From Myroides odoratus (lineage in GTDB: Bacteria > Bacteroidota > Bacteroidia > Flavobacteriales > Flavobacteriaceae): DNA of 64,000 bases. The stretch spans positions 434,001 through 498,000 of the forward strand of contig NZ_LROZ01000001.1 in the NCBI RefSeq assembly GCF_001549985.1. The letters run 5' to 3'. Below, in pieces: positions 25,874 to 35,532 of the stretch. Under the pieces are notes generated by a model that had not been told where the DNA came from, searched no databases, and saw only the letters and a program-made list of their open reading frames with translations. The position numbers and the translations under genes were made by a program. Every line of letters starts with the position of its first letter. The stretch's first letter is position 1.

Positions 25874-26602
25874 TTAATCTGCTATTTTTTCCTTACTCCA
25901 TGCCATGACTTGAATACCATCCGAATAATTGGGAGCAATTACATCATCCTCGGTCAAGTGAATACCAGCTAAAGCATAATCTACTTTCAGTTGATCAAAG
26001 GTTATTTCTTTCAACTGCCAAACTTCATGGTGAATTTGATAGCGGTACAAGTTATTATTGACGTATACATACAAACAATAGCGTTCCGTTAACCATACTT
26101 GCAAAGGCGTTTTCTGTTGTACTTTTTCTCCAATCGTATAGGTTGCCTCTAATTGAAACTTCTTCTTTGCATTTGAAGAGGTATACACTCCTTCTTTTCG
26201 TTTCATGCTCGCCTTTTCATAAGGTAATCCAGATAGTTGCTTGGAAACAAAAACAGAAATCGACTTTCCTCCTTCAATATTTAAAAAGTAAACCCCTGCT
26301 TTCCCTTCTTTTTTTACATAGGTGCGCACATTGAGTTCATCAAAATTGGAAATAAAACCAACAGCAGGTAAAAACCGAGGGCGAATTTTCTCCATCGTAA
26401 AAGGAACGACTGAAATATAGTATTTTCCATCAAATCCATCTAGTTCTAATGCGGCAGGAACTAAAGCTCGTAAAACATCAAAGGGAACTTCAAAGTGCAA
26501 GAAGAGCAATCGATTCCACTCTTGATAATAGCTCCACGATCCAGAGGGTAACACCCAAGGTCTATGCGCAGTATCTGCAATAATGTCTTTGATCTTCTTC
26601 AT
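25874..26602 (-). CDS. YqjF family protein (DUF2071)
   Basis: A 242-residue cytoplasmic protein of the DUF2071/YqjF family. The typical LFLHFEVPFDVLRALVP beginning, ISVVPFTMEKIRPRFLPAVGFISNFDELNVRTYV centre and GKAGVYFLNIEGG segment are clear. B. subtilis YqjF is of unknown biochemical function, and so is this one. It starts a probable three-gene transcript with the lipocalin-like and Cys-cluster genes. A TATCTTTA sequence at 26617-26624 may serve as its promoter. Confidence 0.88.
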   Translation of the reverse strand: MKKIKDIIADTAHRPWVLPSGSWSYYQEWNRLLFLHFEVPFDVLRALVPAALELDGFDGKYYISVVPFTMEKIRPRFLPAVGFISNFDELNVRTYVKKEGKAGVYFLNIEGGKSISVFVSKQLSGLPYEKASMKRKEGVYTSSNAKKKFQLEATYTIGEKVQQKTPLQVWLTERYCLYVYVNNNLYRYQIHHEVWQLKEITFDQLKVDYALAGIHLTEDDVIAPNYSDGIQVMAWSKEKIAD

Positions 26603-27052
26603 TTCTTCTTTTTATTTAAAGATACTGAAAACCATAATAACAAAAACGAACAAAAGAGGTTTAAAAGAAGAAATTAGAGTTAGAATAGTATGAGATTGAT
26701 TGATCCGTCCTAAAAACAAAGAGGGTAATCTTTTAGAACACCCTCTTTTCTCAATAGCTTCTTCCTATATTGCTCATACCAAAAGCTATTACTATACAAT
26801 TGAACACATTCGGAAACTAATAGAGTTATCAACGAATTAAAACATTATAAATATACTAAATTCCACTAAAACTACCTCCTTCTAAGAAAGCAACCCCGTA
26901 TTTTTCAATAATACCTAGTAAAACAATCAGAAATCAATTAATCTGTTGACCGAATGAAACATCTCATTTGATATCCTTAGCAAAAGGACTGGATTACAAA
27001 AAGTTTCTCGTTTTTTGCACTAGACAATCTTGTACTAGACGCTAAAAAGCAC
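26603..27052. other. 450-base spacer without a gene, one orphan hairpin
   Basis: No credible frame is seen. The only clear structure is a hairpin at 26718-26748 (AAAGAGGGT with ACCCTCTTT across a 13-base loop, then TTTT), which looks like a terminator on the plus strand although no plus-strand gene precedes it. A small RNA ending there is possible but unproven. Confidence 0.5.
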
Positions 27053-27087
27053 AAAAAAAACTCGAAGTTTAACTTCGAGTTTTTTTA
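27053..27087 (-). terminator. terminator of the GYDIA kinase gene
   Basis: CTCGAAGTT (27061-27069) pairs with AACTTCGAG (27071-27079), flanked by A8 and T7. It works in either direction and lies 10 bases after the minus-strand stop. Confidence 0.85.
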
Positions 27088-27096
27088 TTTTATTAT

Positions 27097-28008
27097 TTAT
27101 ATCGCAATCATTTTTGCATACGGGAGTACCGTAGTATATCCTTTTTCCTCAAAATAGCTTGTTGGATCATTCGCAGCAACAGCCATAACAAAATCTCCTC
27201 CCCAAGCACCTAAACTTTTAATTGCTCCGTCAAAATCAGCAAATAATTGGTGTTGAATAGGTGGAATACCTAAAATGGTACTGAGTATAGACTCATGTTC
27301 AGTCATCAACTGTTGAAATTCTTCTCTTGTCTTTGCAGTTACCAACTGCTGACTAATAGCTGTGATGCGTTGTATTTGCTCTGCAATCTCTCCTTTTTTC
27401 GTTCGATATGCAGCGATTGCCTCTTTACTACTTTGCTTTTGATTGAGGTAGACAAAGTAAATATGTTGGGCAAAAGCAGGTTGAAACTCCACTAAATCAA
27501 CTGTAGGCTGAACAGGAGAAGTTCGTTGATACAACAGCGCACTTTTAAATTGTGCGCAAGCAATATCATATCCACTTCCTCCAAAAGATTCCTCCAACAA
27601 TTGATAAGGGTTACAGTTAAACCATTGCGCCACATTATTGATCCACGTTGACGAAGTTCCTAGCCCCCACAAACGTGGAAACGTCAGTTTACTTTCTACT
27701 CGAAATCCTCCTTGTTTGGTGAGTACCTGTGGATTTTGTCGATGTGCTGCACGCAAGACATCCCGTAACGTTTGAAGATAAGAGGATCCTTGTATTGCAG
27801 TTTCACTTATGATTTCTTCAATTGGCACTTGTTCTTGCATCCAAACCTGTCCATCGAAATCATAGCTAGTCCAATACAATATAGGTTCTTCGATTGCTGT
27901 TACGCATAACGATTGCCCCATTGCTGTAGGCAATGCAAAAGCAACTGCTCCATCTAAAACCACATACTCGCCAGATACCAATAATTTCCCGTGACTATAA
28001 AACTCCAT
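27097..28008 (-). CDS. GYDIA family GHMP kinase (likely phosphomevalonate kinase role)
   Basis: A 303-residue GHMP-superfamily kinase with N-terminal SHGKLLVSGEYVVLDGA, GLGTSSTWINN at 115-125 and the GYDIA signature at 146-150 (FGGSGYDIACAQ). In Bacteroidetes this family sits in mevalonate loci and is thought to phosphorylate phosphomevalonate, the step otherwise missing here. It lies 5 bases after the HMG-CoA reductase gene on the same strand, which supports that role. Direct evidence for the substrate is lacking. Confidence 0.85.
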   Translation of the reverse strand: MEFYSHGKLLVSGEYVVLDGAVAFALPTAMGQSLCVTAIEEPILYWTSYDFDGQVWMQEQVPIEEIISETAIQGSSYLQTLRDVLRAAHRQNPQVLTKQGGFRVESKLTFPRLWGLGTSSTWINNVAQWFNCNPYQLLEESFGGSGYDIACAQFKSALLYQRTSPVQPTVDLVEFQPAFAQHIYFVYLNQKQSSKEAIAAYRTKKGEIAEQIQRITAISQQLVTAKTREEFQQLMTEHESILSTILGIPPIQHQLFADFDGAIKSLGAWGGDFVMAVAANDPTSYFEEKGYTTVLPYAKMIAI

Positions 28009-28013
28009 TGAAA

Positions 28014-29330
28014 TTACTTTCTCAGCGTTTCTAATAATTCTACCACGGCACTATGTGAAACTACATTTTTCTCAAAATGCGTCACTACTTTAACGCGTTC
28101 TTCATCTGTAGCTTTGAATTGATTGAGGATATTCATCAAGTGCATTTTCATGTGTCCTTGTTGAATTCCCGTTGTTGTTAGGGATTTCACCGCTGCAAAA
28201 TTCTGTGCTAATCCAGCTACTGCTATGATTTGCATCAATTGTGTTGCTGAAGGCTTTTGCAACATTTGCAAGGCAATCTTCACCATTGGATGCAAAGAAG
28301 TTAGTCCACCAACTGTTCCCACAGCTAATGGTAAATCAATCCAAAATCTAAAAATTCCCTCTTCAATAGAAGCATGGGATAAACTGCTATATTGTCCATT
28401 TCTAGAAGCATAAGCATGTACGCCTGCTTCAATCGCTCTAAAGTCATTTCCAGTTGCTAATACCACCGCATCTACGCCATTCATCACTCCTTTATTGTGT
28501 GTAACCGCTCGGAACGGTTCAATTTCTGCAATGCGCACCGCTTGAACAAATTTCTCTGCAAAAAGCACAGGGTCTTGAATCTCACTTGATTTTAATGCTT
28601 TAACAGGACACGATACTTCAGCGCGTACCACACAATTCGGTACGTAGTTGGACAAAATACTCATCACTACATCAATTGCTTTTTCTTCATCAGTGAATGC
28701 CTCATACTGCAAAGCCTCTCGTTTCAATGTAGTTGCCATTTGTTCCAAACACGAATTGATAAAATTCGCTCCCATGCTATCTTTCGTTTCAAAGGTAACG
28801 TGTAATTGATAGTAGTTTGGAATAGCTGCCGTTTTATCACGCAAGGTAACAGAGAGAATTCCTCCTCCTCGTTTTTGCATATTTTGCGTAATTGAAAATG
28901 TATCTGTGAAGAAAACATCTTGTATGGCTTGAATAAATTGTTCTAATTTTTGCTTTTCTCCTTTATAGATAAAATGCACTTGACCAATTTTTTCTGTGTT
29001 TAAAATTGAAGCTTTAAACCCTCCTCGATCTGCCCAAAACTTAGCAGCTTTGGATGCTGCCGCTACCACAGAACTCTCTTCAATTACCATGGGAATGGTA
29101 TACCAAGTATCATTAATCAAGAAGTTAGGAGCTACACCAAGGGGTAAGTAAAAATTCGTAATTGTATTTTCAATAAATTCATCGTGCAATTTTTGTAATT
29201 CTTCATCTGAATTCCAATATTGCTTGATTAAATCTACGACCGCTTCTTGGTTGTTTAAATATGTTTTTGCTATCCAATTGATTTTCTCTTCTTTGTTTAG
29301 TTTAGAAAACCCATTTATACTCCCTATCAT
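28014..29330 (-). CDS. hydroxymethylglutaryl-CoA reductase, class II (degradative type)
   Basis: Interconverts HMG-CoA and mevalonate. The 438-residue protein is a class II enzyme: ENTITNFYLPLGVAPNFLIND, catalytic Glu in IEESSVVAAASKAA near residue 84, Lys in THNKGVMNGVDAV, the Asp-bearing GNDFRAIEAG, and the C-terminal GHMKMHLMN with the catalytic His. Though named degradative by homology, with the kinases nearby it most likely makes mevalonate for isoprenoid synthesis. The GYDIA kinase gene follows. Its promoter box is at 29351-29358. Confidence 0.94.
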   Translation of the reverse strand: MIGSINGFSKLNKEEKINWIAKTYLNNQEAVVDLIKQYWNSDEELQKLHDEFIENTITNFYLPLGVAPNFLINDTWYTIPMVIEESSVVAAASKAAKFWADRGGFKASILNTEKIGQVHFIYKGEKQKLEQFIQAIQDVFFTDTFSITQNMQKRGGGILSVTLRDKTAAIPNYYQLHVTFETKDSMGANFINSCLEQMATTLKREALQYEAFTDEEKAIDVVMSILSNYVPNCVVRAEVSCPVKALKSSEIQDPVLFAEKFVQAVRIAEIEPFRAVTHNKGVMNGVDAVVLATGNDFRAIEAGVHAYASRNGQYSSLSHASIEEGIFRFWIDLPLAVGTVGGLTSLHPMVKIALQMLQKPSATQLMQIIAVAGLAQNFAAVKSLTTTGIQQGHMKMHLMNILNQFKATDEERVKVVTHFEKNVVSHSAVVELLETLRK

Positions 29331-29799
29331 GATGTATTACTTTTTAAAGACAAAGATACATTATTCTAATGGCTTTTTGGCTTTTGTGTATTGGTTTTCG
29401 GTATTTGGTATTTGGCTCTTAGCGCTTGGGTGTAAAAGAAAATTATTGGGTAATAAAAATAAAATGCCCCCTGTTGCAACAAAAAAGCAACCAACAAATC
29501 GAAACGAAGTGTAGATTCATCGAATACCAAATCAAAAGATAAACTAGAGGAGATAAAAGGCAACTAACGGAAAAGCAACCAGTGGAAATCCCAAATTATC
29601 TATGATGCAAGGATACTCTAAACATGAGGGAGTAAAAAATGTAAATAGCGAAAATTAGATACGATTTGTTCAAGGTATTATGATTTTCACTACCAATATC
29701 GCGTCAATAATTTTAAGTTTTTATTGTTTAATCTCAATTAAAATTGGCATAAATCATATTTTTTCAGTAAAATTGGAAGTTTTTTCGACTAATTAGATA
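29331..29799. repeat. divergent spacer with promoter box and short repeats
   Basis: A 469-base gap without a credible gene. It holds the HMG-CoA reductase promoter box TATCTTTG (minus, 29351-29358), a tandem GGTATTT pair at about 29399-29415 with an imperfect inverted copy at 29520-29532, and a direct repeat AAAAGCAACCA at 29483-29493 and 29571-29581. The right third is plain AT-rich DNA that must carry the DPP-IV gene promoter; no consensus box is seen there. Confidence 0.6.
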
Positions 29800-31965
29800 A
29801 TGAAATACATTAAAATCACCTCTCTGATTTGTGTGATTGCCACGCAAATTGGTCTTGCACAAAAGAAGATCGAGCTATCAGAAATTTGGGATGGCACCTT
29901 TAAAACGGAGGCCATGCAAGCGGTTAATACGCTAAATACTACGAATCAATACGCGCGTATTGAGCGCATCGCTAAGCAACACCAAGTCATTAACTTATAC
30001 AACTTTGCAACGTTAGAAAAAGCGAAAACTGTATTTAGTAATGAGCACTTTCCTGAGATTAAAACGATTGAAAGTTATGTTTTTGATGCAAAAGAGGAAC
30101 AAATTCTAATTGGAACGAATACAACACCTATTTACCGTCGTTCGTTTTTAGCGGATTACTACTTATTTAATCCCAAAACGAATCAAACGACTAAAATAGC
30201 CAATCATCCCATCATGGAGCCTTTATTCTCACCGGATGGAACTAAGATTGCCTATGCTTACCAAAACAATTTATATGTTTATACCATTGCGACACAACAA
30301 ACGACGCAATTAACTCAAGATGGAGCGAAAAATCAGATCATCAATGGTATTTCGGATTGGGTATACGAGGAAGAGTTTAGCGTAGTACGCATGTTTGATT
30401 GGAACAAAGCAAGTAATCAACTGGCTTATGTAAAATTTGATGAAACAGAAGTGCCTGAATATTCCATGGATGTCTATGGTAGTGGATTATACCCAACACA
30501 AGACACCTTCAAATATCCTAAAGCAGGAGAAAAAAATGCCGCAGTATCCTTATACATCTATGATGTACCTAAGGCAACGAATAAACGTGTAGATCTATCT
30601 GAATTTTCTGATTTTTACATTCCTAGAATTAAGTGGACCAATGATGCTAAACACCTGAGTGTACAAGTAATCAATAGGCATCAAAACGATTTAAACGTAT
30701 TTTTTGTCGACGGCTCTACTTTAACGAAAAAGCTAATTCTCAACGAAAAGGACAACGCTTATGTTGATGTACATACGCTTTCTTTTTTAGACAATAACGA
30801 CTTTATTTGGTTAAGTGAACGAGATGGCCACAACCATTTATACCACTACAACAAAGACGGAAAATTATTAAATCAGATCACCAAAGGCAACTGGGAAGTA
30901 ACAGATTACTATGGTATTGATTTAAAAAACAAGAAATTATTCTTCCAATCGGTTGAAAGAGGATCCATTTACCGAGACATCTATTCCATTGACTTAAACG
31001 GAAAAAACAAAAAGCTATTATCCAATCAATTAGGAACGAACACTGCTATTTTCAGTCCTGATTTTGATTTATTTATCAACACGTATTCTTCTACTACAAC
31101 AGCCCCACTTTACACCTTACAACAAAGTAAAACGGGGAAAGTAGTGAAAGAAATTTTAAATAATACCGCTTTAGAGCAGAAATTACAGGCGTACCTATTG
31201 CCACAAAAAGAATTTACTCAAATTCCAACTGTTGATGGGGTACTGCTAAACGCTTGGATCATGAAGCCAGCTGATTTCGATGCATCGAAGACCTACCCAG
31301 TATTCATGTATCAATACAGCGGTCCTGGATCACAACAAGTAGCGGATAAATGGTTGGATTCCAACGATTATTGGCATGCAATGCTGACACAAAAAGGCTA
31401 TATTGTAGTAACCGTTGACGGTAGAGGAACTGGCTTTAGAGGAGCTTCGTTTAAGAAAACAACACAGTATGAATTAGGAAAATACGAAGTTGAGGATCAA
31501 ATTGAAGCTGCTAAATATCTAGCAAAACAAAATTATGTAGATGCAAATCGAATTGGAATCTGGGGATGGAGTTATGGTGGTTTTATGTCAACGAACTGTT
31601 TGTTAAAGGGCAACGACGTTTTCAAAATGGCTATTGCTGTAGCACCAGTAATCAACTGGAGATTTTACGATTCAATCTATACAGAGCGTTACATGAAAAC
31701 GCCACAAGAAAATCCTTCTGGTTATGATGACAACTCGCCGTATTTCTTTGCCAACCAATTAAAAGGCCGTTATTTATTGGTACACGGAAGTGCAGATGAC
31801 AATGTACACGTTCAAAATGCCATGGCCATGATTGAAACATTAGTACAACACAACAAAGATTTCGATTGGTTAATTTATCCAGATAAAAACCACGGTATCT
31901 ACGGCGGAAACACACGCTTACAACTGTATACTAAGATGACTAATTTCGTCTTAAACAACCTATAA
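29800..31965 (+). CDS. dipeptidyl-peptidase IV (S9 family)
   Basis: A 721-residue exported serine peptidase that removes Xaa-Pro dipeptides from peptide N-termini. Residues 1-20 form a signal peptide (likely cut after GLAQ). The beta-propeller covers about 40-460 and holds the amino-end binding Glu pair in WVYEEEF (190-192). The alpha/beta hydrolase part has Ser591 (GWSYGGF), Asp666/667 (GSADDNVH) and His698 (DKNHGIYG). Location is the periplasm or outer surface. Peptide transporter genes follow on the same strand after 68 bases, fitting import of its products. Confidence 0.95.
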   Translation: MKYIKITSLICVIATQIGLAQKKIELSEIWDGTFKTEAMQAVNTLNTTNQYARIERIAKQHQVINLYNFATLEKAKTVFSNEHFPEIKTIESYVFDAKEEQILIGTNTTPIYRRSFLADYYLFNPKTNQTTKIANHPIMEPLFSPDGTKIAYAYQNNLYVYTIATQQTTQLTQDGAKNQIINGISDWVYEEEFSVVRMFDWNKASNQLAYVKFDETEVPEYSMDVYGSGLYPTQDTFKYPKAGEKNAAVSLYIYDVPKATNKRVDLSEFSDFYIPRIKWTNDAKHLSVQVINRHQNDLNVFFVDGSTLTKKLILNEKDNAYVDVHTLSFLDNNDFIWLSERDGHNHLYHYNKDGKLLNQITKGNWEVTDYYGIDLKNKKLFFQSVERGSIYRDIYSIDLNGKNKKLLSNQLGTNTAIFSPDFDLFINTYSSTTTAPLYTLQQSKTGKVVKEILNNTALEQKLQAYLLPQKEFTQIPTVDGVLLNAWIMKPADFDASKTYPVFMYQYSGPGSQQVADKWLDSNDYWHAMLTQKGYIVVTVDGRGTGFRGASFKKTTQYELGKYEVEDQIEAAKYLAKQNYVDANRIGIWGWSYGGFMSTNCLLKGNDVFKMAIAVAPVINWRFYDSIYTERYMKTPQENPSGYDDNSPYFFANQLKGRYLLVHGSADDNVHVQNAMAMIETLVQHNKDFDWLIYPDKNHGIYGGNTRLQLYTKMTNFVLNNL

Positions 31966-32033
31966 CACTATTAACGATCAACTATACAACTATAGTTTAA
32001 ACTTTAAAACAAACTATATTAAACTTAACGTAA

Positions 32034-33806
32034 ATGGCAGCAGAAACAGCTACTAAATCGGACCTTTTTAAGTCTAATGTCTTAGGGCATCCAGCAGGTC
32101 TTTTCGTTCTTTTCTTTACAGAAATGTGGGAACGTTTCTCTTTCTACGGAATGAGAGTCTTATTGATTCAATTCTTAACCGCTCAAGTGCTTTTTGGCAG
32201 TGAGTTTTCAGGTTGGGGTTGGTCAGCAGAGCAAGCCGGAGCCTTATACGGTACTTACGCTATGCTTCTTTATTTAACTCCAATTTTAGGAGGAGTTATC
32301 GCCGATAAATACATTGGTTCTCGTTGGGCTGTAATCGTTGGTGCGATTATTATGACGCTTGGTCACGCTTCTATGGCAGCAGAGGGAATCTCTAAAATTT
32401 GGTTCTTCGTCGGATTAGCTTGTTTGGTTATTGGAACGGGTTTCTTTAAACCGAATATGCCTTCGATGCTAGGAGAAATGTATAAAGCCCTTCCTGAAAA
32501 GAAAGATGGAGCGTATACTATTTTCTATATGGGAGTAAACTCAGGAGCTTTCTTCGGAATGATGCTTTGTGGTTACTTAGCTGAAACAAAAGGATGGCAT
32601 TATGGATTCGGATTAGCAGGTATTTTCATGCTATTGGGAACCATTCAATTCTGGTTAGCTAAACCTCTATTTGGAGATTTAGGTGAATTGAAAAAAGTTG
32701 ATGCTACGAAAGAAAAAACAGCCGAAGAAATTAAAGAAGAAGAGGAAACAAAAAATCCTTACACTATCATTGATTACATCTTAATCGGTTTAGTATCTGT
32801 AATTGGTTTATTGTATGCTTTCAACGATCCGCTCTCTAAAAATGGTGTATTTGATCTATTTAAAAGCTTAGATACTCCTTTCTTACGTGGACAAAACATC
32901 ATGGCTATCTTGGCCTTAATTGGTTTCTTATACTTAGTGATATCTCGTATTCTACGTTATGGAAAAGTAATTAGAGATCGTATGTTTGCCGTTATTTTAT
33001 TGGCCTTCTTCTTGATGTTTTTCTTCATGAGTTTCGAACAAGGTGCTACTTCATTAGTATTAGTTGCTAGAGACTATGTAGATCGAACTTTGGAAGGTAC
33101 AGCTTTGACGATATTCAACGTGGTTAATACGTGTTTAACTATTATTCCACTGATGATTATATCATGGGTATTGATTTTATTAGCTAAAGCAACTTGGAAA
33201 AAAATTGCATTATCTAACGTCATCTTATTCATTTGTTTCGCTGGTATTTGGGCGATGGCTATTTATATGTTAAACGCTGAATTTTCAAAAGAAGTATCGG
33301 AAATCACCGTTTCTTGGTTCTCTATTTTGAACTCGTTCTTTATCATTGCTTTAGCATCATCTGTATCCAAACTATGGGATTCTAAATACAACCCACCTGC
33401 TGCATTCAAATACGGTATTGGTTTGTTATTAGTGGCTGTTGGATTCTTAATTTTAGGATTAGGATCTATGGGATTAGGTGATGGTGTAAAAATGTCGATG
33501 ATATTTTTAGTTTTAACTTACTTATTCCATACTTTAGGGGAATTATTTATTTCACCAGTTGGATTATCGTATGTATCCAAATTAGTACCAGGAAAAATGC
33601 TAGCATTCATGTTCGGTATGTGGTACTTAGCCTTGGCAATTGCGCAGAAATTTGCAGCGATCCTAGGAGGTCAAATTGAGAATATTAAAGAAGAATATTC
33701 ATTGAGTCACTTCTTCTTCTTGTTTACTTTAATCCCAGCTGCTGCAGCAATCTTGGTGATGGTAGTAAACCCATTATTGAAAAAACTAATGCACGGTGTT
33801 CGCTAA
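32034..33806 (+). CDS. POT family peptide transporter 1
   Basis: A 590-residue proton-coupled oligopeptide transporter with about 14 membrane helices. The ExxER motif (TEMWERFSFYGMRVLL) on helix 1, the FKPNMPSMLGEMY and FYMGVNSGAFFGMMLCGYL signature, and FEQGATSL on helix 7 are clear. It imports di- and tripeptides with protons. It is closely similar to the fourth transporter here (37269-39377) over both halves. It is the first of four carriers after DPP-IV. A hairpin covers its stop codon. Confidence 0.95.
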   Translation: MAAETATKSDLFKSNVLGHPAGLFVLFFTEMWERFSFYGMRVLLIQFLTAQVLFGSEFSGWGWSAEQAGALYGTYAMLLYLTPILGGVIADKYIGSRWAVIVGAIIMTLGHASMAAEGISKIWFFVGLACLVIGTGFFKPNMPSMLGEMYKALPEKKDGAYTIFYMGVNSGAFFGMMLCGYLAETKGWHYGFGLAGIFMLLGTIQFWLAKPLFGDLGELKKVDATKEKTAEEIKEEEETKNPYTIIDYILIGLVSVIGLLYAFNDPLSKNGVFDLFKSLDTPFLRGQNIMAILALIGFLYLVISRILRYGKVIRDRMFAVILLAFFLMFFFMSFEQGATSLVLVARDYVDRTLEGTALTIFNVVNTCLTIIPLMIISWVLILLAKATWKKIALSNVILFICFAGIWAMAIYMLNAEFSKEVSEITVSWFSILNSFFIIALASSVSKLWDSKYNPPAAFKYGIGLLLVAVGFLILGLGSMGLGDGVKMSMIFLVLTYLFHTLGELFISPVGLSYVSKLVPGKMLAFMFGMWYLALAIAQKFAAILGGQIENIKEEYSLSHFFFLFTLIPAAAAILVMVVNPLLKKLMHGVR

Positions 33807-33817
33807 CCCACCGTGCA
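33790..33817 (+). other. stem-loop spanning the stop codon of peptide transporter 1
   Basis: TGCACGGTG (33790-33798) pairs with CACCGTGCA (33809-33817); the stop codon is in the 10-base loop. No T tract follows, so it is more likely an mRNA-processing or stability element than a terminator. Confidence 0.6.
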
Positions 33818-33843
33818 TTGCACAATAAATAAAAACTATAAAA

Positions 33844-35382
33844 ATGAGTCAAACACAGACATTAGAAGAGATTCAAAATTTCTCTGGTAAATACCCGAAG
33901 CAAATTTGGAGCTTATTCTTCTCAGAAATGTGGGAACGTTTTTCGTTCTATGGAATGAGAGGAATGTTGGTTTTCTTTATGATTGACCAACTTAAATTTG
34001 AAGAAGCACAAGCTAACTTACAATACGGTGCTACGCAGGCATTCGTATACGCCTTTACCTTCTTAGGGGGTATTTTTGCAGATAAAATTTTAGGTTTCCG
34101 AAAATCGCTGTTTTGGGGTGGAGCCATGATGATTCTAGGAAGTTTAATCCTAGCCATTGACCCTCATGCTTACTTTTTTATCGGAATTGCATTTACCGTA
34201 ATTGGTACTGGTTTCTTTAAACCGAATATCTCTACCATGGTAGGTAAATTGTACAAAAAAGGAGATGATCGTACCGATGCTGGTTTCTCTTTATTTTATG
34301 CAGGGATCAACTTAGGGGCTCTTATCGGGGGATATTTATGTATCGCTATTGGTAAAGGACACTTATTTGAAGATTCTATTGCAGTAGAAAATCGTTGGAG
34401 CGTTGCGTTTGGATTGGCTGCTTTCGTGATGTTAGTGAGTTTAATCAACTTCATCTTCACGAAGAGACACTTAGGGCCTATTGGACTTCAACCGATGCAA
34501 ACCAATGCAAATGGAGAGCAAGTGAGAATGCCCTTATGGAAAGAAGTGGGTACTTATATCTTGACTTTTGCTATGGTACCAGTAATCGTATTCATGATTG
34601 ATAATACAGATTACACGGCTTACTTTATGTACACCGTTGGTCCATTAGCTTTAGCCTACTTGTTTTATGAAATGACGAAATTGACTGCGGCAGAACGCAA
34701 AAAGATTATTGCTGCTTTAGTGTTTATTTTCTTCTCTATTTTATTCTTCGGAATCTATGAACAAGCAGGAGGATCGTTAAGCATCTTCGCTGCGAAAAAC
34801 TTAAATGCTGAATTATTAGGGATGCACTTAGATCCAAATGGAGTGAATAACTCAGGAGGTGCTTTCTTCATTATCTTCATCGCACCTTTATTAGGATTGT
34901 TGTGGATTTGGATGGCGAAAAAGAAAATTGAGCCAAACACTGTAATGAAATTCGGTTTAGGATTTATTCTTTTAGGGGCTGGTTATTATGCTTTATTTGG
35001 AACAAGATTCTTCGCTGATGCAGCAGGTATGACTTCATTAGACTTCTTTACTTTTGCTTTATTGATAATCACCCTAGGAGAGCTTTGTTTATCACCGATT
35101 GGATTGTCTATTATGACCAAACTTTCTACGGCAAATCTTCAAGGAATGATGATGGGAATGTGGTTCTTAGCAAGTGCTTATGGACAATATGTAGCAGGTA
35201 TCATTGGGGCAGCAATGTCTAAAGGACATACAGAAGCTGTAACAGGAAATCACCCAAATTACGATGCTTTGCTTTCGTATACGGACGGATATAAAGACCT
35301 AGGTCTATATGCTGTAATTGCTGGGGTAATCTTAATTGCACTTTCACCACTCATGAAAAAATTAATGCAAGAAGTGAAATAA
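33844..35382 (+). CDS. POT family peptide transporter 2
   Basis: A 512-residue proton-coupled peptide carrier. It has the helix-1 ExxER motif (SEMWERFSFYGMRGML), TGFFKPNISTMVGKLY, and FYAGINLGALIGGYL; the helix-7 region reads IYEQAGGSLSIFA. About 12-14 membrane helices are predicted. It is a shorter and more distant paralogue of transporters 1 and 4. It starts 37 bases after transporter 1 and is followed by a strong terminator, so the first two carriers form one unit. Confidence 0.94.
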   Translation: MSQTQTLEEIQNFSGKYPKQIWSLFFSEMWERFSFYGMRGMLVFFMIDQLKFEEAQANLQYGATQAFVYAFTFLGGIFADKILGFRKSLFWGGAMMILGSLILAIDPHAYFFIGIAFTVIGTGFFKPNISTMVGKLYKKGDDRTDAGFSLFYAGINLGALIGGYLCIAIGKGHLFEDSIAVENRWSVAFGLAAFVMLVSLINFIFTKRHLGPIGLQPMQTNANGEQVRMPLWKEVGTYILTFAMVPVIVFMIDNTDYTAYFMYTVGPLALAYLFYEMTKLTAAERKKIIAALVFIFFSILFFGIYEQAGGSLSIFAAKNLNAELLGMHLDPNGVNNSGGAFFIIFIAPLLGLLWIWMAKKKIEPNTVMKFGLGFILLGAGYYALFGTRFFADAAGMTSLDFFTFALLIITLGELCLSPIGLSIMTKLSTANLQGMMMGMWFLASAYGQYVAGIIGAAMSKGHTEAVTGNHPNYDALLSYTDGYKDLGLYAVIAGVILIALSPLMKKLMQEVK

Positions 35383-35413
35383 TCTTATATCCCTTCTTCT
35401 ATCATAGAAAAAC

Positions 35414-35446
35414 AAAAAGCGGCTCAAGAGCCGCTTTTTGTTTTTT
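35414..35446 (+). terminator. terminator after peptide transporter 2
   Basis: AAAAAGCGGCTC and GAGCCGCTTTTT form a perfect 12-bp stem with a minimal loop and further T residues. Confidence 0.92.
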
Positions 35447-35532
35447 ATCCGCTTTTTTTAACACCGAATCCATTGCTATATAGAATATAGGGATTAAATT
35501 ACGCTCCTTAATTTTAACAATCTTTTATACGC

